In this document: positions 6,314 to 7,845 of the stretch, one piece after another
Layout: the number at the start of each line of letters is the position of its first letter
Position numbering within the stretch: the stretch's first letter is position 1
Assembly (NCBI GenBank): GCA_038248955.1
Contig: JBBRWW010000131.1
Span: forward strand, 1-7,845
From: Lysobacter_K sp038248955
Lineage (GTDB): Bacteria > Pseudomonadota > Gammaproteobacteria > Xanthomonadales > Xanthomonadaceae
Direction: 5' to 3'
DNA length: 7,845 bases
Notes under the pieces: model-generated
Told to the model about the DNA's origin: nothing
What the model saw: only the letters and a program-made list of their open reading frames with translations
Database searches by the model: none
Translations under genes and position numbers: made by a program

Positions 6314-6988
6314 TCAGCCGATGCGGCGGATCGACGACAGCGGATGGCTGCCCAGACCCGAAAGGTTGAGGACGAGCCCGGTCGGCTCGATCGAGACGCT
6401 GTCGACGCGCGCCGCGACGCGCACGGCCAGGTTTTCGGCCGTGTCGCCATTGCCGCTGACGGCGCGGATCGTGTAGCGCCCCGCGGCGGCGGCCTGGCCG
6501 GCATCGTTGCGACCGTCCCACTGGAACGCGGTGTTGCCGGCGGCCGCGGCGTCAACGGTCATCTGCCGCACGCGGGTGCCGCCGGCGTCGACGATCTCGA
6601 ACGTGATCGGCCCGGCCGACGGCGCGCTGACCTCGCCCTTCACGCTGGCGCCGGCGGCCAGTTCCACCGTGGAGACCTCGACCAGCGCCTCGCGGCCCAC
6701 CAGGGCGGCGGCGCGCAGGGTCTGGTCGGACTCCATCACGTTGGCCACCGCCTCCATCGCGTTCTGCATCTTGTCGATGCCCTGCACGGTGGAGAACTGC
6801 GCGAGCTGGCCGAGGAACTGGGCGTTGTCGAGCGGTTTGAGCGGATCCTGGTTCTTCAGCTGCTCGGTCATCAGGCGCAGGAAGTCGGCCTGGCCCAGCG
6901 AACTGCTGCGCGCGGCCTGCTGGCTCTGCAGGCCGAGCGCCGAGAAGCTGTTGTCGCTGGCGGCGGTGGCGTTGGTGATGGTGCTCAT
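6314..6988 (-). CDS. flgD: Flagellar hook-capping (scaffolding) protein FlgD
   Basis: FlgD caps the growing hook, directs insertion of FlgE subunits and is lost when the hook is finished. The 224-residue product (E. coli about 231) has a disordered Ser/Ala-rich start, then the diagnostic LGQADFLRLMTEQLKNQDPL at 31-50. KPLDNAQFLGQLAQFSTVQG (51-70) and an amphipathic helix to about residue 85 follow. Residues about 95-224 match the usual FlgD Tudor-like plus Ig-like pair, including the FLN-type GRNDAGQAAAAGRYTIRAV at 159-177. The ATG at 6988 has AAGGAA upstream at 7000-6995. It lies 29 bases after flgC and 78 before flgE. The C-terminal end HPLSSIRRIG is family-typical. Confidence 0.96.
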   Translation of the reverse strand: MSTITNATAASDNSFSALGLQSQQAARSSSLGQADFLRLMTEQLKNQDPLKPLDNAQFLGQLAQFSTVQGIDKMQNAMEAVANVMESDQTLRAAALVGREALVEVSTVELAAGASVKGEVSAPSAGPITFEIVDAGGTRVRQMTVDAAAAGNTAFQWDGRNDAGQAAAAGRYTIRAVSGNGDTAENLAVRVAARVDSVSIEPTGLVLNLSGLGSHPLSSIRRIG

Positions 6989-7017
6989 GGGACGTTCCTT
7001 GCAGTGGTCGGGCGCGG

Positions 7018-7425
7018 TCAGCGACCCATGTTCAGGGTGGCCATCGCCAGTTCCTTGGCGCTGTTGAAGACCTCGACGTTGGCCTGGTAGCTGCGCGAGG
7101 CCGAGATCAGGTCGACCATCTGCGCAACCGGATCGATGTCGGGGGCGTACACGTAGCCCTGCGGATCGGCGAGCGGGTGGCCGGGTTCGTAGCGCTTGAG
7201 CGGGGCGGCGGTGCTCTCGCTGACTTCGGTCACCCGCACGCCGCTCAGGGCCGGGTTGCCGGCCACCGCCTCGGTGGTGAACACCGGCTGCTTGGCGCGG
7301 AACACCGCGTTGGGATCGCCGGACACCGAATCGGCGTTGGCAAGGTTGGAGGCGATGGTGCTCAGGCGCACCGATTGCGCGGTCATCGCCGAGCCGGCGA
7401 CATCGAAGATCGGCAGGTTGCTCAT
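7018..7425 (-). CDS. flgC: Flagellar proximal rod protein FlgC
   Basis: FlgC is a proximal rod subunit. I chose the ATG at 7425, giving 135 residues (E. coli 134) starting MSNLPIFDVAGSAMTAQSVR, with GGAAG about 6 bases upstream. The frame remains open further upstream, but that extension is low-complexity, overlaps flgB and lacks family similarity. Key features are LSTIASNLANADSVSGDP at 21-38, FRAKQPVF at 42-49, and a central YVYAPDIDPVAQMVDLISA segment. The C-terminal helix SRSYQANVEVFNSAKELAMA is followed by TLNMGR. FlgC normally has the NADSV form instead of NANTTGF, as here. The gap to flgB is 70 bases with no clear signal. Confidence 0.97.
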   Translation of the reverse strand: MSNLPIFDVAGSAMTAQSVRLSTIASNLANADSVSGDPNAVFRAKQPVFTTEAVAGNPALSGVRVTEVSESTAAPLKRYEPGHPLADPQGYVYAPDIDPVAQMVDLISASRSYQANVEVFNSAKELAMATLNMGR

Positions 7426-7495
7426 GCGGGGCTTCCGTTGCGGGCCGGCGGCGTGGCGCGGCGGGCTTGATGGATCGGCTGCATCGGTCGCGGCC

Positions 7496-7845
7496 TCACT
7501 GGCCGGTGATCGCGGTGAGCATCGAGCGCACGCGCGACTCGACGAACGACAGCGATGCGCGGTATTCCAGCGTCGCCTGCGCGTAGGTGGCGTTCTCGCG
7601 GTCGCCATCGACGGTGTTGCCGTCGAGGCTGGGCTGGCTGGAGGGCCGGGCGGTGCGCGCGGCGCTCGCGGCGTCGCCGATGGCATCGCCGCCGACCGCG
7701 GCACCGGGCTGCAGCGCGGCGCGCAGGGCGCTGCCGAAATCGAGGTCCTGCGCCTGGTAGTGGGGCGTGTCGGCGTTGGCGATGTTGGCCGCCAGCACCT
7801 GCAGGCGTTGTTCGTGCAAGGCCAGTGCGGTGCCGTGGATGCCTA
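7496..7845 (-). CDS. flgB: Flagellar proximal rod protein FlgB (5' end cut off)
   Basis: FlgB is a proximal rod subunit next to the MS ring and is usually the first gene of this operon. The frame is open to the right edge; 115 codons are visible and the true start lies outside. The visible N-terminus reads GIHGTALALHEQRLQVLAAN and continues IANADTPHYQAQDLDF, the FlgB form of the axial motif (NADTPxYxAxDxDF). The C-terminal segment TLEYRASLSFVESRVRSMLTAITGQ has the usual FlgB ending. A TTG at 7819 could be read as a start but is an internal Leu codon, since the family motif continues upstream of it. By comparison with the family, roughly ten residues are missing. Any operon promoter would lie beyond the window. 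Confidence 0.95.
   Translation of the reverse strand, partial: GIHGTALALHEQRLQVLAANIANADTPHYQAQDLDFGSALRAALQPGAAVGGDAIGDAASAARTARPSSQPSLDGNTVDGDRENATYAQATLEYRASLSFVESRVRSMLTAITGQ

Noticed and set aside
4973..7090. A 705-codon open frame on the plus strand antisense to flgF-flgC (and similar ones at 49-1458 and 608-2500)
   Set aside because: They lie opposite well-identified flagellar genes. Their translations are Arg/Ala/Gly/His-rich with no recognisable domain, as expected for shadow frames in GC-rich DNA.
7426..7495. Possible regulatory structure in the 70-base flgB-flgC gap
   Set aside because: It has only short GC palindromes such as GCCGGC and a 5-base direct repeat, not more than expected at this base composition.
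7426..7704. Upstream extension of the flgC frame to 7704
   Set aside because: It overlaps flgB, is Pro/Ala/Ser-rich low-complexity sequence, and would make FlgC far longer than its uniform family length of about 135.
7817..7819. TTG at 7819 as the start of flgB
   Set aside because: The conserved FlgB N-terminal helix (GIHGTALAL before HEQRL) continues upstream to the edge of the window, so this is an internal Leu codon.

Overview
The window is a stretch of a flagellar axial-structure operon, read entirely from the minus strand. In transcription order (right to left) it carries flgB, flgC, flgD, flgE, flgF, flgG, flgH, flgI, flgJ and the start of flgK. flgB is cut at its 5' end by the right edge of the window, and flgK is cut after codon 103 by the left edge. 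The other eight genes are complete and intact, with no frameshift or insertion visible.

The DNA is very GC-rich and codon use is strongly GC3-biased, so the plus strand shows several long antisense open frames (up to about 700 codons) that I treat as shadows. The gene order, a two-domain FlgJ with a glucosaminidase domain, and L-ring and P-ring genes point to a Gram-negative gamma- or betaproteobacterium. A high-GC member of the Xanthomonadaceae/Lysobacteraceae (Lysobacter-like) is my best guess from general resemblance; no marker gene is present to prove it.

Layout by function: flgB, flgC, flgF and flgG encode the rod; flgD encodes the hook cap and flgE the hook; flgH encodes the outer-membrane L-ring lipoprotein and flgI the periplasmic P-ring protein; flgJ encodes the rod-assembly scaffold fused to a peptidoglycan hydrolase; flgK encodes the first hook-filament junction protein. 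Together they build everything from the distal side of the MS ring to the base of the filament. The gaps are 70, 29, 78, 106 and 70 bases from flgB to flgG. From flgG onwards the genes are tightly packed: flgG/flgH overlap by 4 bases, and the next gaps are 11, 22 and 3 bases. This suggests one transcript with translational coupling in the distal half. No convincing sigma-54, sigma-28 or sigma-70 promoter, intrinsic terminator, RNA gene, mobile element or CRISPR array was found. No gene-free stretch exceeds 106 bases.

I did not find a new biological system here. The most interesting non-coding signal is in the flgE-flgF gap, which can fold into two strong, partly mutually exclusive GC-rich hairpins without a U-tract, just after the gene for the most abundant product of the set. 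Smaller points are a FlgI whose mature part has no cysteine, a FlgJ with a long low-complexity linker ending in a cysteine pair, and an uncertain GTG start for flgH.
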